From Paenibacillus oryzisoli (GTDB lineage: Bacteria > Bacillota > Bacilli > Paenibacillales > NBRC-103111), in contig NZ_LYPB01000058.1 of the NCBI RefSeq assembly GCF_001653565.1, positions 50,775-114,774 of the forward strand: a stretch of DNA of 64,000 bases, given 5' to 3'. Of the stretch, positions 22,748-32,677 are shown piece by piece; the first letter of the stretch is position 1; each line of letters starts with the position of its first letter. The notes under the pieces are model-generated. The model searched no databases and was not told the DNA's origin. It was given only the letters and a program-made list of their open reading frames with translations. The translations under genes and the position numbers were made by a program.

Positions 22748-22767
22748 ATTCTCCACTCCTCTGCAGG

Positions 22768-24330
22768 TTATTTAATTAAGCCCTGCTCCTTGATTTGCTT
22801 CTCTGCTGCGTCTGTGTACAGCTTATACTTGAATGTGCCCTCCAACGTTTTGAGGAAATCACTGTATTCCGAGATTGGACGTTTGCCATACACGAATTTG
22901 ACCAACTCTTCCGTTGCATAGCGGTCCGCGTCCGCTTTATTGAAGCCAGCGGGAGGCACAACAGAGCTGTCAAACAACCTTATGCGCTGCGCTTTTGCCG
23001 CAAACTCAATAATCGCTTTCTGATTAGGGAACTTCGCGCTTAAATATTGATCGTTCGGACGTCCAGTTAGCTGATACATATAGAAGTGGTTTCCTTCCTT
23101 AGCTAGCAGTTCCGTCATCGCAACTTTGCCTTCTTTCAGGTTGTAATGCTTGCCTTGGACACCATACATGACCAGCGTGTTGCCTTCCTGCGAAGAGACA
23201 TAATTGATAAATTCGAATATTTTATTCAATTTAACCGGGTCTTTCTCAAGTGACTTGGGAATAGCCATCAGTCGGGAAGGTTTGTCGAAATCGAACGCAC
23301 CGTCGAATTGTCCCGCTGGTCCTTTCGGGGCAGGAAGCTGAACCCACTCGGCGTTCGGATTAACCGTTTTGTATTGATTGACCATTTCGTCCTTAGCAAT
23401 CTCGGTCCAAGCCATGTTGACAATACCAGCTTTTCCTTGAAACGCTTTTTGCTGCACGCTGCTGCCTTTGTTCGTCATAAACTCAGGATCGACCACATTC
23501 GCATCGATCATCTTTTGAATGAAAGCAAGTGCCTGCGGCATTGCGGGGTCATTGAAAGCGTTCATTAATTTGCCGTCTTTCCCGTAGAAGACACCAGAGC
23601 TGAACATATCGCTAATACCGAACGCGCCTAGCACTGGAGCAAATGCATTGAACTCAAGTCCCGTCAGTCCATAGGTGTCTTTCTTCGAGTTGCCGTCCGG
23701 ATCCCTCTCCGTAAATGCTTTAGCCACTTCCAACAGCTCGTCGATTGTCGTCGGCATTTTCAATTGGAGCTTATCCAACCAATCTTTCCGTATCCAGAAC
23801 GAGTTGAAAGGCAAGTCGCCATTACGCGGAATGGCATAAATTTTACCGTTAACCGTGGATTTCTTCAGGAGATCACTGCCCAATGACGTGATGAACGTTT
23901 TGGCAGGCTTCAGCTCCTTGTCAAGGTACGGCGTTAAATCGAGCAACAACCCTTTGTCCGCGTATTCCTTCATATCGATGTTTGACACTTGGAACAGGTC
24001 AGGGGAGTTGCCACCCGACATACGGACCCGAAGTTGATTGTTGTAATCCTCATTCGTCTGAATCGCGGTTAGCATCAGGTTCGTACCGAGCTTAGCATCC
24101 AGCTCCTTCTTAAGCACATCCGCCTCCGGCAAAGGCAATCCCGTGCCTGTCAACGAGATGTTCAACGTTACGGGAGCAGTGGGTTTAGCACTCTCGCCTT
24201 GATTCGATGTCGCTGGACTAGCCGAAGATTGTTTCTTGTCTGCATCTCCTGTAGCGCACCCTGCCAGCAAGCTGCCTCCTAGCGCCAATACAGCTGAAAC
24301 TGCCGTTACGCGTTTCCATGATTTTTTCAT
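22768..24330 (-). CDS. Sugar-binding lipoprotein of an Lpl-type ABC transporter
   Basis: 520 residues. Signal peptide with lipobox LLAGC, lipidated Cys25, then a Ser-rich linker. The binding fold follows (LNISLTGTGLPLPEADVLKK; SGGNSPDLFQVSNIDMKEYA-type segment; NGKIYAIPRNGDLPFNSFWI; KPSRLMAIPKSLEKDPVKLN). The length and motifs fit the LplA/YtcQ group that works with LplB and LplC permeases on complex oligosaccharides. It follows the LplC-like gene by about 45 bases; AAGGGG precedes the ATG. No ATPase is encoded nearby, as is usual because MsmX-type ATPases are shared. Confidence 0.9.
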   Translation of the reverse strand: MKKSWKRVTAVSAVLALGGSLLAGCATGDADKKQSSASPATSNQGESAKPTAPVTLNISLTGTGLPLPEADVLKKELDAKLGTNLMLTAIQTNEDYNNQLRVRMSGGNSPDLFQVSNIDMKEYADKGLLLDLTPYLDKELKPAKTFITSLGSDLLKKSTVNGKIYAIPRNGDLPFNSFWIRKDWLDKLQLKMPTTIDELLEVAKAFTERDPDGNSKKDTYGLTGLEFNAFAPVLGAFGISDMFSSGVFYGKDGKLMNAFNDPAMPQALAFIQKMIDANVVDPEFMTNKGSSVQQKAFQGKAGIVNMAWTEIAKDEMVNQYKTVNPNAEWVQLPAPKGPAGQFDGAFDFDKPSRLMAIPKSLEKDPVKLNKIFEFINYVSSQEGNTLVMYGVQGKHYNLKEGKVAMTELLAKEGNHFYMYQLTGRPNDQYLSAKFPNQKAIIEFAAKAQRIRLFDSSVVPPAGFNKADADRYATEELVKFVYGKRPISEYSDFLKTLEGTFKYKLYTDAAEKQIKEQGLIK

Positions 24331-24375
24331 GCACGAACCCCTTCTTTCATCGTCTTTGTATGAGTCAAGTCTACT

Positions 24376-25236
24376 TCAACCTTTAATAGAACCAAGCAGC
24401 ATGCCTTTCGTAAAATGCTTCTGCAAAAACGGATACACGACAATGATAGGCAAGCTTGCGAGCACTACAGCGCTCATTTGCATCGTTACCGTCGGAACCA
24501 TGTTCTCAGCGCTTTCCAGCGGCTGCTGCGTCATCATCAGTATTTCACGGACAACCACTTGAAGTGGATACAATCTACGGTCTGTCACATACATAATTGC
24601 AGAGAAGAACTGGTTCCAATGACCGACCGCATAAAACAGCCCGATCGTGATCAAGGATGGCTTCGACAGGGGGACAACGATTTGTCTCAAAATACGAAAT
24701 TCCTTAGCACCGTCAATACGCGCTGATTCAAGCAGCTCCTCCGGCAAGTTCTCGAAAAAGCTTTTCATAATTAACACATTAAAGCTCCATATGGCACTCG
24801 GAAGGATCATCGACCAGATCGAATCGATTAGGCCCGTTGCCTTCACAACCAAGTACGTCGGAATGATCCCGCCGCCGAACAGCATGGTCAAGACGACCAT
24901 CCCGAGGAAAAAGCTGCGCCAAGGCATGTTTTTTCGGCTTAAGGGATAAGCCATGAGTGTGGTCAACACAAGGTTAATTAGCGTGCCGATTACCGTGATT
25001 AGAACCGTTACCTGCAATGAACGGAAAATGTTCGACGTCTCTAGCAGTTTACTGTAAGCGCTTAAGGTCAAATCCTTCGGTATAAGCACGTAACCGCCAT
25101 TCTTCAGAACTTCCCCATAGGGGGTCAGCGATACGGAAACGACGTATAAGAGCGGCAAGATGGCTGCCAGTCCAACTAGGACAAGCAATGTGTAGGCAAT
25201 GCCATTAAACACTCTTTCCCCCGGCATTCTTACCAT
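24376..25236 (-). CDS. LplC-type ABC permease
   Basis: 286 residues from ATG 25236 preceded by GGGGGGAG; a GUG/ATG five codons earlier is possible. Six predicted helices. Typical sequence: VVSVSLTPYGEVLKNGGYVL near the N-terminus and the EAA loop EELLESARIDGAKEFRILRQ-IVVPLSKP at about 180. It ends VYPFLQKHFTKGMLLGSIKG, the conserved MalG/YtcP terminus. The start overlaps the end of the LplB-like gene, so the two permease subunits are made together. Forms the membrane channel with the next gene. Confidence 0.9.
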   Translation of the reverse strand: MVRMPGERVFNGIAYTLLVLVGLAAILPLLYVVSVSLTPYGEVLKNGGYVLIPKDLTLSAYSKLLETSNIFRSLQVTVLITVIGTLINLVLTTLMAYPLSRKNMPWRSFFLGMVVLTMLFGGGIIPTYLVVKATGLIDSIWSMILPSAIWSFNVLIMKSFFENLPEELLESARIDGAKEFRILRQIVVPLSKPSLITIGLFYAVGHWNQFFSAIMYVTDRRLYPLQVVVREILMMTQQPLESAENMVPTVTMQMSAVVLASLPIIVVYPFLQKHFTKGMLLGSIKG

Positions 25237-26141
25237 ATGCTCTCCCCCCATCTTCTCGCCAGCTTATTAGAACCAAGGACAAGCACTAGACCGATCAGCG
25301 ATTTGAACAGTCCAACGGCGGAAGCCAAGCTAAAGTTCCATTGTTCCAAACCAGTACGGAACACCCAAGTATCCAAGATGTCAGCTACTGGATACACATG
25401 CACGTTATACATAATGTAAATTTGATCGAACCCAGCATCAAGCATCTGTCCTAGACGCAAAATGAGCAGCAGCACGATGACGTTGCGGATACCCGGCAGG
25501 GTAATATGCCAAATCATTCTCATTCGACTCGCCCCGTCGACACGAGCTGCTTCATAGAGTGTCGGATCAATTCCCGCCATCGCAGCCAAGTAAATAATGG
25601 CCCCCCAGCCCATGTTCTGCCAAATGTCCGAACCGACCAGCACGCTCCTAAACCAATCGGTTGAACTGAGGAATGGAATCGACTCGCCGCCTGCCTCCAT
25701 GATCCAACGGTTCACTATGCCGGAATTTTCGGATAACAAGACGACCAAAATCCCATAAATGATGACCCATGACAAAAAATGCGGCATGTAGCTGAGCGTT
25801 TGGACGATGCTTTTCAACCATTTATACCGGCATTCATTCAGTAAAATCGCGAGTGCGATTGGCGGAATCATCCCGAAGATGATCTTATATAAACTGATTA
25901 GAACCGTATTGCCGAGCAGCTGCGAAAAATAGGGGGATTCATAAAACTCTTGAAAATGTTTGTACCACGGGTCAGCCCAAGGGCTATTAACAATTCCTTC
26001 CAGAATATCGTAATCCTTGAAAGCGATGATCAAGCCGTAAATTGGAACATATTTGTAAATGATGTAATAGACAACTCCTGGCAACAGCATTAGGTAAAAT
26101 GCCCTAAAGCTCCATACCCTTCTCCAATAAGCATGTTCCAA
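25230..26141 (-). CDS. LplB-type ABC permease
   Basis: 303 residues, six helices; N-terminal FYLMLLPGVVYYIIYKYVPI and YGLIIAFKDYDI are the hallmark of the LplB/YtdP-partner family. The EAA loop is TLYEAARVDGASRMRMIWHI followed by TLPG. It is first in the transporter part of the cluster, 98 bases downstream of the response-regulator gene; that gap should contain the promoter activated by the response regulator, though no clear operator can be picked out by eye. Confidence 0.9.
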   Translation of the reverse strand: MEHAYWRRVWSFRAFYLMLLPGVVYYIIYKYVPIYGLIIAFKDYDILEGIVNSPWADPWYKHFQEFYESPYFSQLLGNTVLISLYKIIFGMIPPIALAILLNECRYKWLKSIVQTLSYMPHFLSWVIIYGILVVLLSENSGIVNRWIMEAGGESIPFLSSTDWFRSVLVGSDIWQNMGWGAIIYLAAMAGIDPTLYEAARVDGASRMRMIWHITLPGIRNVIVLLLILRLGQMLDAGFDQIYIMYNVHVYPVADILDTWVFRTGLEQWNFSLASAVGLFKSLIGLVLVLGSNKLARRWGESIW

Positions 26142-26239
26142 TCGGCAAACCTCCTCTCCTCACGTTATGTACTTATCGTAACAGGAAGCAGAGGCGCGAA
26201 TAAGGAACGGAATTGCCTACATCATAGAACGGATTTAAC

Positions 26240-27814
26240 TTATATGTGCTGTGGTTCCTCTTGAGACTCCATTCGCTTTCGGTACACGCTTGGCGTTATT
26301 CCCGTCACCCGCTTGAATATTTTAATGAAATAATTATCATTGCTGAATCCAACGCTGCAACCAACATCGCTGACGGATAAATCGGACTCAGCCAAGAATA
26401 CCTTTGCCTTCTCAACGCGATAGTGCTGTACGTAATTAATCAGATTTTCCCCGACCTTCGACTTAAACAATCGACTGACATAATGCTCCTCCATCGCCAC
26501 ATAGCGGGCCATCGATTTGAGCGTAATATTCTCATCGTAATTTTGCCGAATAAACCGGATGATTTTGTTTATCTCTTCATGGTCTGTCAGTTCTTCCTCG
26601 GACGCCGCCTTATGCTGCAAATACCGTTCGATTCGCTGCCAAAACAGCTCTTTCAGCCGCTGGGAAGATGCAGCTACCGTTAATTCTGCAGAAGGCAGTC
26701 CAGGATGATTAACGATCCGCGCAAAAAGGCGGTCCAACCTTACCGTCGTTTCTTTAACGAACGTAACCGGTATCGAGAGATCCTTCATTTCGTTCCATAG
26801 CAAATCAAGGATCGTCTTGCAAGCTTCCACTTTGCTCTGCTCGAAGATGAGCAGTAACTCCCTCTCGTGAGACCAAGATAAAGCGGAGAAGGGGTGGCTG
26901 GTTGAGGATGAAACCTTATGTCCGATTACGGCAGATGAAGCCATCGGTTGGCCAAAACGTGCATCAACGCTTACGAGGCCCGTCCGTCCGTCGTGCCAGC
27001 ATCTGTCCAGCATGAGCAGTGCCTCGAACCAGACCTTGCCTAGCTCGGAGGCCGAGAACGGTTTGGCATACACTGCGGCGTACGAAGTATCGGATTCGCC
27101 AAATACAGGCGCTTTCCAAGCCATCGTACGGTCACTCCAGCCGAAGACGGTCGTAATACCGTCCAGCGTAAATGTTGACCATTCGGACGGGCCACTCATT
27201 GCGTCTGAACCAAGGAAACCAATTTTCCGTGCTTGCTCCATGCAATATTCCACGTTGTCGTGTAAAAAAGCACAAAAAAATACATGCTGCAATGAGAATG
27301 AAGGCATCGCCACCATCTCATCTTCCAAGCCCGGATGCCTACCCTCCCTAAGGTAAAAATGATCCCACAGCGAACGATACAAGTCGCGATACCGGTACAA
27401 GCTCTGCTTCTCTTGCAGCTCGCGAACTTCTGCTCGGCTCTCCAGCTCCCGCTTGATTTTATACAGCGCCGTTTCCAACGATTTCACATCCATGGAAAGT
27501 TTGAGCAAATACCCGGAAGCCCCATAATCGAGCGCTTGCCTCGCGAATTCAAAATCATTCATACAGGTCAACATCAGAAAACGGCAGTCCCATCCTCCTG
27601 TACGGGCTTCCTTTAGCAGCTCGATGCCATCCATCAGGGGCATGACGATATCCGTTATAATGAGATCCGGGTTGTACGACTTCATCAGTTCAAGGGCCTC
27701 CTGTCCGTTGCCCGCTTCGCCTACGAGTTCGAAGCCATGCTCCTGCCAATTAATTCTACCAACGATAGTTCTTCTAACTAATGGCTCGTCCTCAACGATG
27801 ATCAGTTTCCACAT
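26240..27814 (-). CDS. YesN-type response regulator (receiver plus AraC HTH)
   Basis: 524 residues. Receiver domain 1-120 with acidic pocket in VEDEP, phospho-acceptor Asp55 in DLIITDIVMP and a conserved Lys near 104 (YLLKLS). A long middle region of about 280 residues has no recognised domain. The AraC-type HTH pair is at about 415-515: NITLKSMARYVAMEEHYVSR and LSVSDVGCSVGFSNDNYFIK. Partner of the sensor kinase whose 3' end overlaps this start by 23 bases. Expected to activate the downstream transporter and enzyme genes when an extracellular oligosaccharide is sensed. Confidence 0.9.
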   Translation of the reverse strand: MWKLIIVEDEPLVRRTIVGRINWQEHGFELVGEAGNGQEALELMKSYNPDLIITDIVMPLMDGIELLKEARTGGWDCRFLMLTCMNDFEFARQALDYGASGYLLKLSMDVKSLETALYKIKRELESRAEVRELQEKQSLYRYRDLYRSLWDHFYLREGRHPGLEDEMVAMPSFSLQHVFFCAFLHDNVEYCMEQARKIGFLGSDAMSGPSEWSTFTLDGITTVFGWSDRTMAWKAPVFGESDTSYAAVYAKPFSASELGKVWFEALLMLDRCWHDGRTGLVSVDARFGQPMASSAVIGHKVSSSTSHPFSALSWSHERELLLIFEQSKVEACKTILDLLWNEMKDLSIPVTFVKETTVRLDRLFARIVNHPGLPSAELTVAASSQRLKELFWQRIERYLQHKAASEEELTDHEEINKIIRFIRQNYDENITLKSMARYVAMEEHYVSRLFKSKVGENLINYVQHYRVEKAKVFLAESDLSVSDVGCSVGFSNDNYFIKIFKRVTGITPSVYRKRMESQEEPQHI

Positions 27815-29594
27815 GAAGATTCCCTCCTTTGCTATAAGGAACTGACATCAATAGAGGAAATCGCAGCCGTACCAATGCTCCATCCTCCAACTCTATCAAT
27901 TGCAGCTCTGCATTTTTTTTGAACAGGAGCTCCAGCCGTTCCTTCACGTTCGTTAATCCGATGCCTTTGCGCACTCGCTTCTGCCTTACACGCTCCGCTT
28001 CCTGCAAGCCTTGTCCATTATCCTGAACCTCTACCACGACTGCGTCGTGCTGTTCATAGATGCGAACGACAATTAAGCCTCCACGATTCATTCTCGCGAA
28101 TCCGTGTACGATTGCATTTTCCACAAGAGGCTGCAAGCTGAGCTTTGGAACGAGCACATACTGAAGCTTCTCTTCGTATTCGTAACGAAAGTCGAATAGA
28201 TGGTCGAACCTAACATTTTGAATGTACAAATACGCATTGATCAGTTCGATTTCTTCCCTCAGATGGATCAGCTCCACTTCCGCATTCAGACTCGTTTCTA
28301 GCAGCTTCCCTAGTTGAATACATATTTCCGATGTAACATTATCTTCCCGATCGATCGCATGCCATTTCAACGTATTCAATGTGTTCAGCAGAAAGTGTGG
28401 CTTCATCTGGGCTAGCAGCATTTGGAACCGTACCGCTTCCTTCTGCCGTTCCTCCTGTTTCAATTGATGTACCAGTCCATTCGTATCTGTGACCATTTGA
28501 TTGAAAGATTGTGCGAGCGCAAGTATTTCGCCACGGTAATTGTTCTCCGGCAAGGACGTTTTCAGCCTCATTTTCACCATGTTCTCCATTTTTTTCTTGA
28601 GCTGATGAAGCGGCCTTGTGATCGTGGATGAGACGAATAGGGTCAAGCCAATAAAAGCAGCCGTCAGCAGCAAGAAGGTGATAACCATGCGCCTTTCCAA
28701 TAACTTCAAGTCGCCGAAATAAAAGCGAAGCGGAAACTCACCTATGATCTGCCATTTCTGTGGAGTTAACGTTATTGAGTTGTACAACATAGAATAACGT
28801 TCATCAATATAAGACAGGAGTTCCTGATTAGGGCTCTGCAGCAACTTACGGACGACTTCTGAGCTCATCCCGCTCATTTTCTCCGTCTGAGAGAGCAAGT
28901 TCCCCGCTTCATCGGCCAAATAATAGTTTTGTTGTACGGGGAAATCTTTGGCAATTCCTTTCATCCACGCCTCATAATCGAAACGGATTCGCACGACACC
29001 CACTAGCTTCCCCTGATTCTTGAGCGAACCCGTTAGCGTCAGCATATGGGCACTTCCACTAAGTCCTACGGGTAAATCGTTTCGGTCAGCGGACATCCAG
29101 CGATAGCTTTCTTTCGAGTTTGCCAACTCGCCAATAGCCTCGGCGTTCCAATCAAGCAGCCTTTCCCCTTGCGGCACATCGAAGGAATCGTAGTGATTGC
29201 CAGTCACGTCTGCCACCGACATATACAAAAAACGGCTTTGCGATAGATTACGGTTGCGCATTTTTTCGAGTACTTCGCGAATCTGCCTAGCGTTATCGTC
29301 GGTCGGAACGCTATCGCCGGCTTGCAGCGCTTCCATAACGGCAGGTTCTTTCTCCAATTGAACTAGGTGCAGGAACATTGCTTTCACCGTGTCGTTATAG
29401 TCCGTTTTCATAATGTTAAGTTGCGCGCCGAATTGCTCGCTAATTTTGTTTACGATCAGGTCCTCTGTCTGTCGGTAATAGTAGAGCTGCAAAATAAACA
29501 GTGGAATCAGAATCACGAGCACAAAGCTGAAGAATAATCGAAATTTTATTTTTTGCGGCAGCAGCTTGCGAAGAAGTTCCATCATTTCCAACAT
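27792..29594 (-). CDS. YesM-type sensor histidine kinase
   Basis: About 600 residues from ATG 29594, close behind GGGGAG; ATGs three or four codons later are also possible. Helix 1 (FRLFFSFVLVILIPLFILQL), a ~270-residue extracellular sensor (Cache-like), helix 2 (MVITFLLLTAAFIGLTLFVS), a HAMP domain (ITRPLHQLKKKMENMVKMRL), then the His_kinase motif LAQMKPHFLLNTLNTLKWHA with the phospho-accepting His and a C-terminal ATPase (LQPLVENAIVHGF; VQDNGQG; GIGLTNVKERL). It senses an unknown extracytoplasmic carbohydrate signal and phosphorylates the adjacent YesN-type regulator. Confidence 0.9.
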   Translation of the reverse strand: MLEMMELLRKLLPQKIKFRLFFSFVLVILIPLFILQLYYYRQTEDLIVNKISEQFGAQLNIMKTDYNDTVKAMFLHLVQLEKEPAVMEALQAGDSVPTDDNARQIREVLEKMRNRNLSQSRFLYMSVADVTGNHYDSFDVPQGERLLDWNAEAIGELANSKESYRWMSADRNDLPVGLSGSAHMLTLTGSLKNQGKLVGVVRIRFDYEAWMKGIAKDFPVQQNYYLADEAGNLLSQTEKMSGMSSEVVRKLLQSPNQELLSYIDERYSMLYNSITLTPQKWQIIGEFPLRFYFGDLKLLERRMVITFLLLTAAFIGLTLFVSSTITRPLHQLKKKMENMVKMRLKTSLPENNYRGEILALAQSFNQMVTDTNGLVHQLKQEERQKEAVRFQMLLAQMKPHFLLNTLNTLKWHAIDREDNVTSEICIQLGKLLETSLNAEVELIHLREEIELINAYLYIQNVRFDHLFDFRYEYEEKLQYVLVPKLSLQPLVENAIVHGFARMNRGGLIVVRIYEQHDAVVVEVQDNGQGLQEAERVRQKRVRKGIGLTNVKERLELLFKKNAELQLIELEDGALVRLRFPLLMSVPYSKGGNLHVETDHR

Positions 29595-29727
29595 ACACTC
29601 CCCAAAAAGTGGCATAATTCGCCTATCATAAAGGTAATGTTACAGCACTTTATTTATCATGAACAGGAACAGTTTTATCTTGCGAATGGAACATATTTAA
29701 CGTGATTGGTTCGGTTCATCCGTAAAT

Positions 29728-29765
29728 AAACGAAGACCCACTGCACCAACAGTGGGTCTTCGTTT
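29728..29765. terminator. Strong terminator, 16-base perfect stem
   Basis: AAACGAAGACCCACTG (29728-29743), loop CACCAA, then the exact complement (29750-29765) and TATTTATTT. Ends the MFS operon on the minus strand; the stem is symmetric and may work both ways. Confidence 0.9.
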
Positions 29766-29780
29766 ATTTATTTTTGAAAG

Positions 29781-31019
29781 TTAGATGACTTCTTTCCTCC
29801 TATATAAATGTACGTATAAAATAAGCCCAGTTATTGCACATAAGGCTGCACACAATCCAATAAAACCGTAGCCAGCTTGAAGTCCACGAAGCAAGCTTGT
29901 AGGCGAATCCTCACCTACCGTGTGTTTGACGAGCCCTGTAATTCCGCCGATGAGATAATTGCCGATTACACTGCCTATACCCATCAACGTTACCGTGAAC
30001 GTGATAACCGTATCGCTCCCCTTCGGATATCGCTTGGCGATAAAAGCCATCACTGTCGGATAAATCATCGCAATGCCTATACCAGATGCAGCAAACAAGA
30101 ACGCGACGCTCTCACCACCAAGTATGGCGGCCAAGGTACATAAGGCCGAAAACCCAGAGGATATAATGAGGGATAGGACAAACCCTATCCGGTCTGTTAG
30201 TGGTCCAAGCAATAGCCTGGCCAATGCGAAACATAAGAAAAAGATCGACAACATGCCAGAAGCACTTACGGTATCCCAGTTATAAGCCTTCTCCAGGAAG
30301 TTAACGAGCCAACCGCCTACGGCCAATTCGGATACAACACCAAACGTAAGCACTAGCACCATTAACCATAGCACGCGGTCTTTCAACAAGGCTTTCAATG
30401 GAATACGATCTTCGTGTGAGATGTCATCTCCCGGGAATGTACTGAACAGCGTAATTATAATTGGGATCACAGACAATAGCAGCATCACCAGATACATCCC
30501 GCGCCAATCCAGTGTGTGCCCAGCAATCGTCACCGTCATAAGACCCGTTGCAATAAGTGGAGCGACTGTTGAACTTAAACCATAGAAACCATGGGTCATA
30601 TTCATCATCATACCCGTATTCCTCACGAAAATCCGAGCGCTTAGAATAGCCAAGCCAATCTCCAACATCCCATTGCCGATATACATCAAGAAATACGATG
30701 CCGAGAACAACGTGTAATGATGGGAAAAATAGATAAGAATACCGGAAACCGCCATAGAGGCGAACGCGGCAACAGTAACCCATTTGATTCCCCATTTTTT
30801 GGTCAAAAACGCTGTAAAGGAACAGGCAATCAGATAACCCAGCGCATTCAAAGATAATAAAGTGCCAAGCTGGGATTCATCTAACATAAAATCGAATTGA
30901 ATACGCGGTATTGCTGGTCCTTTTATATTTTCCGAAAACCCGAAGATCACAAATCCAATAAAAATAGTTGCCAACTGCATGGCGTAAATTTTATTGAACT
31001 TGCCTGCACTTTTTTTCAT
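29781..31019 (-). CDS. MFS transporter
   Basis: 412 residues with twelve predicted helices. N-terminal half: MQLATIFIGFVIFGFSENIK, SLNALGYLIACSFTAFLTKK and a loop 2-3 with KKWG in place of the usual GxxxDRxGRR. C-terminal half: LLLGPLTDRIGFVLSLIISS. The pattern resembles fucose-permease/YfkF-like MFS proteins, but the substrate cannot be read from sequence. It is the third gene of a MarR-GNAT-MFS operon, where drug, polyamine or amine-like compound efflux would be a natural role (inference). AGGAG precedes the ATG. Confidence 0.8.
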   Translation of the reverse strand: MKKSAGKFNKIYAMQLATIFIGFVIFGFSENIKGPAIPRIQFDFMLDESQLGTLLSLNALGYLIACSFTAFLTKKWGIKWVTVAAFASMAVSGILIYFSHHYTLFSASYFLMYIGNGMLEIGLAILSARIFVRNTGMMMNMTHGFYGLSSTVAPLIATGLMTVTIAGHTLDWRGMYLVMLLLSVIPIIITLFSTFPGDDISHEDRIPLKALLKDRVLWLMVLVLTFGVVSELAVGGWLVNFLEKAYNWDTVSASGMLSIFFLCFALARLLLGPLTDRIGFVLSLIISSGFSALCTLAAILGGESVAFLFAASGIGIAMIYPTVMAFIAKRYPKGSDTVITFTVTLMGIGSVIGNYLIGGITGLVKHTVGEDSPTSLLRGLQAGYGFIGLCAALCAITGLILYVHLYRRKEVI

Positions 31020-31058
31020 TTTTTTGAACTCCTAACTTGTTAACTTGCCTTGCCTTTT

Positions 31059-31580
<522 letters not shown>

Positions 31581-31602
31581 TCATGTCACTCCTTTTTTAT
31601 AA

Positions 31603-32055
31603 TCAATATTCCCTCTTGTTTCCTTTTTTTACGTACTCCCAGTCTTTCACAACATTTTTTCTTACTCTTTGAAGAAGAGCATACATGGTTTCTACTTCGC
31701 CCTCTGAGAACCCGTCAAGTGCAACGCTATTCGAATAATCATGTTCACTTTTTATAAAAGGATACACATTTTCCCCTTTCTCTGTTGGAAAGAGCTTTTT
31801 AATTTTCTTGTTCAGAGTGTCATCTCGCTTGACAATGAACCCATTCATTTCGAGTTTTTGAATGGCGCGAGCCGCTGTTGTACGATCTACCTTGATCATT
31901 TCAGCCAACTTTTCTTGAATGATTCCTGGGCTTTCACATATTCGTACAAGGTACAAAAACTGTCCTTTTGTCAGATCATACTCTTTGAATTCGATATTGC
32001 TTATTGAATCTAATGCCCTGGCGATCATGCCAATCTCACGAAGGATTTCCTTCAT
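31603..32055 (-). CDS. MarR-family regulator
   Basis: 150 residues from ATG 32055 (AAAAGGAG upstream); a longer reading from 32151 merely translates the operator repeats. Winged helix: FLYLVRICESPGIIQEKLAE, MIKVDRTTAARAIQKLEMNG and FIVKRDDTLNKKIKKLFPTE with the wing ending in EKGENVYP. It leads the GNAT-MFS operon. The promoter region holds two inverted near-identical 23-base sites (32069-32131), each with TTGTAA..GCAA, typical of MarR autoregulation. Confidence 0.9.
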   Translation of the reverse strand: MKEILREIGMIARALDSISNIEFKEYDLTKGQFLYLVRICESPGIIQEKLAEMIKVDRTTAARAIQKLEMNGFIVKRDDTLNKKIKKLFPTEKGENVYPFIKSEHDYSNSVALDGFSEGEVETMYALLQRVRKNVVKDWEYVKKGNKREY

Positions 32056-32068
32056 TAGTAAGCTCCTT

Positions 32069-32131
32069 TTGTTGTAAGTGCAATATAATTGGTAGATCAA
32101 TACTATCTCAATTTTATTGCATTTACAACAA
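32069..32131. promoter_or_regulatory. Paired MarR operator: inverted 23-base arms
   Basis: Left arm 32069-32091 contains TTGTAAGTGCAATATAATTG. Right arm 32109-32131, read on the other strand, contains TTGTAAATGCAATAAAATTG. The arms match at 21 of 23 bases. Each holds a TTG-N6-CAA half-palindrome. The 17-base spacer should carry the -35/-10 promoter elements of the MarR operon. Confidence 0.8.
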
Positions 32132-32214
32132 AAATTCAGGGGTGAATTCACTATTCCACCTCATGTATTACCGGTATAACGTATGCAACCATCCCCCCTC
32201 CAAGAAACAAAAAA

Positions 32215-32236
32215 AGAAGTCATTTTACTGACTTCT
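32215..32236 (-). terminator. Terminator overlapping the end of hxlR
   Basis: AGAAGTCA-TTTTAC-TGACTTCT, followed on the minus strand by TTTTTTTGTTTC. The hxlR stop codon lies within the stem-loop. Confidence 0.75.
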
Positions 32237-32609
32237 CTTTACCTTCTGAGGGCATCGTTGGCTGTATGACGTTCTCTCTATAACCTTTGCCCCAATCATA
32301 CATCATCTGTAGTAACGGCATCAGGCTTTGCCCATACACAGTCAGGGAATATTCCACTTTAGGAGGATTCTCCGCATACACTTCTCGGCATATAAGAAGA
32401 TCCTCCTCCAGTTCGCGAAGTTGATTCGTTAACATTTTCTGAGTAATGCCCGGGATGAGCCGCTTTAATTCTCCGAAACGCTTCGTCCCTTCCAATCCCA
32501 GATGCCACATGATAATTAACTTCCACTTTCCTCCGATAACAGCCAGTGTTAGTTCTTTCTCACAATTAATCTCCTGTAAATTAATTCGTTCTTTGACTTC
32601 AAGTGCCAT
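32220..32609 (-). CDS. hxlR: HxlR-family transcriptional regulator
   Basis: 129 residues. HxlR winged helix: [58 protein letters not shown], then the wing [20 protein letters not shown]. The N-terminal Cys (NCEKE) is the conserved cysteine used by formaldehyde-sensing HxlR proteins. In B. subtilis HxlR activates hxlAB in response to formaldehyde; there the gene is divergent, here it follows hxlA and hxlB on the same strand. AGAGGAGG precedes the ATG. Confidence 0.8.
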   Translation of the reverse strand: MALEVKERINLQEINCEKELTLAVIGGKWKLIIMWHLGLEGTKRFGELKRLIPGITQKMLTNQLRELEEDLLICREVYAENPPKVEYSLTVYGQSLMPLLQMMYDWGKGYRENVIQPTMPSEGKEKSVK

Positions 32610-32677
32610 TCTGTTGCGGCCTCCTCTCTACATACTCATTATACCGTAGTTAGGAAGAAGCCTTCTACCTCATGACA

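Noticed and set aside
22113..22775. Plus-strand 220-codon frame
   Set aside because: Antisense to the FAD-dependent oxidoreductase, whose dinucleotide-binding motifs are unmistakable.
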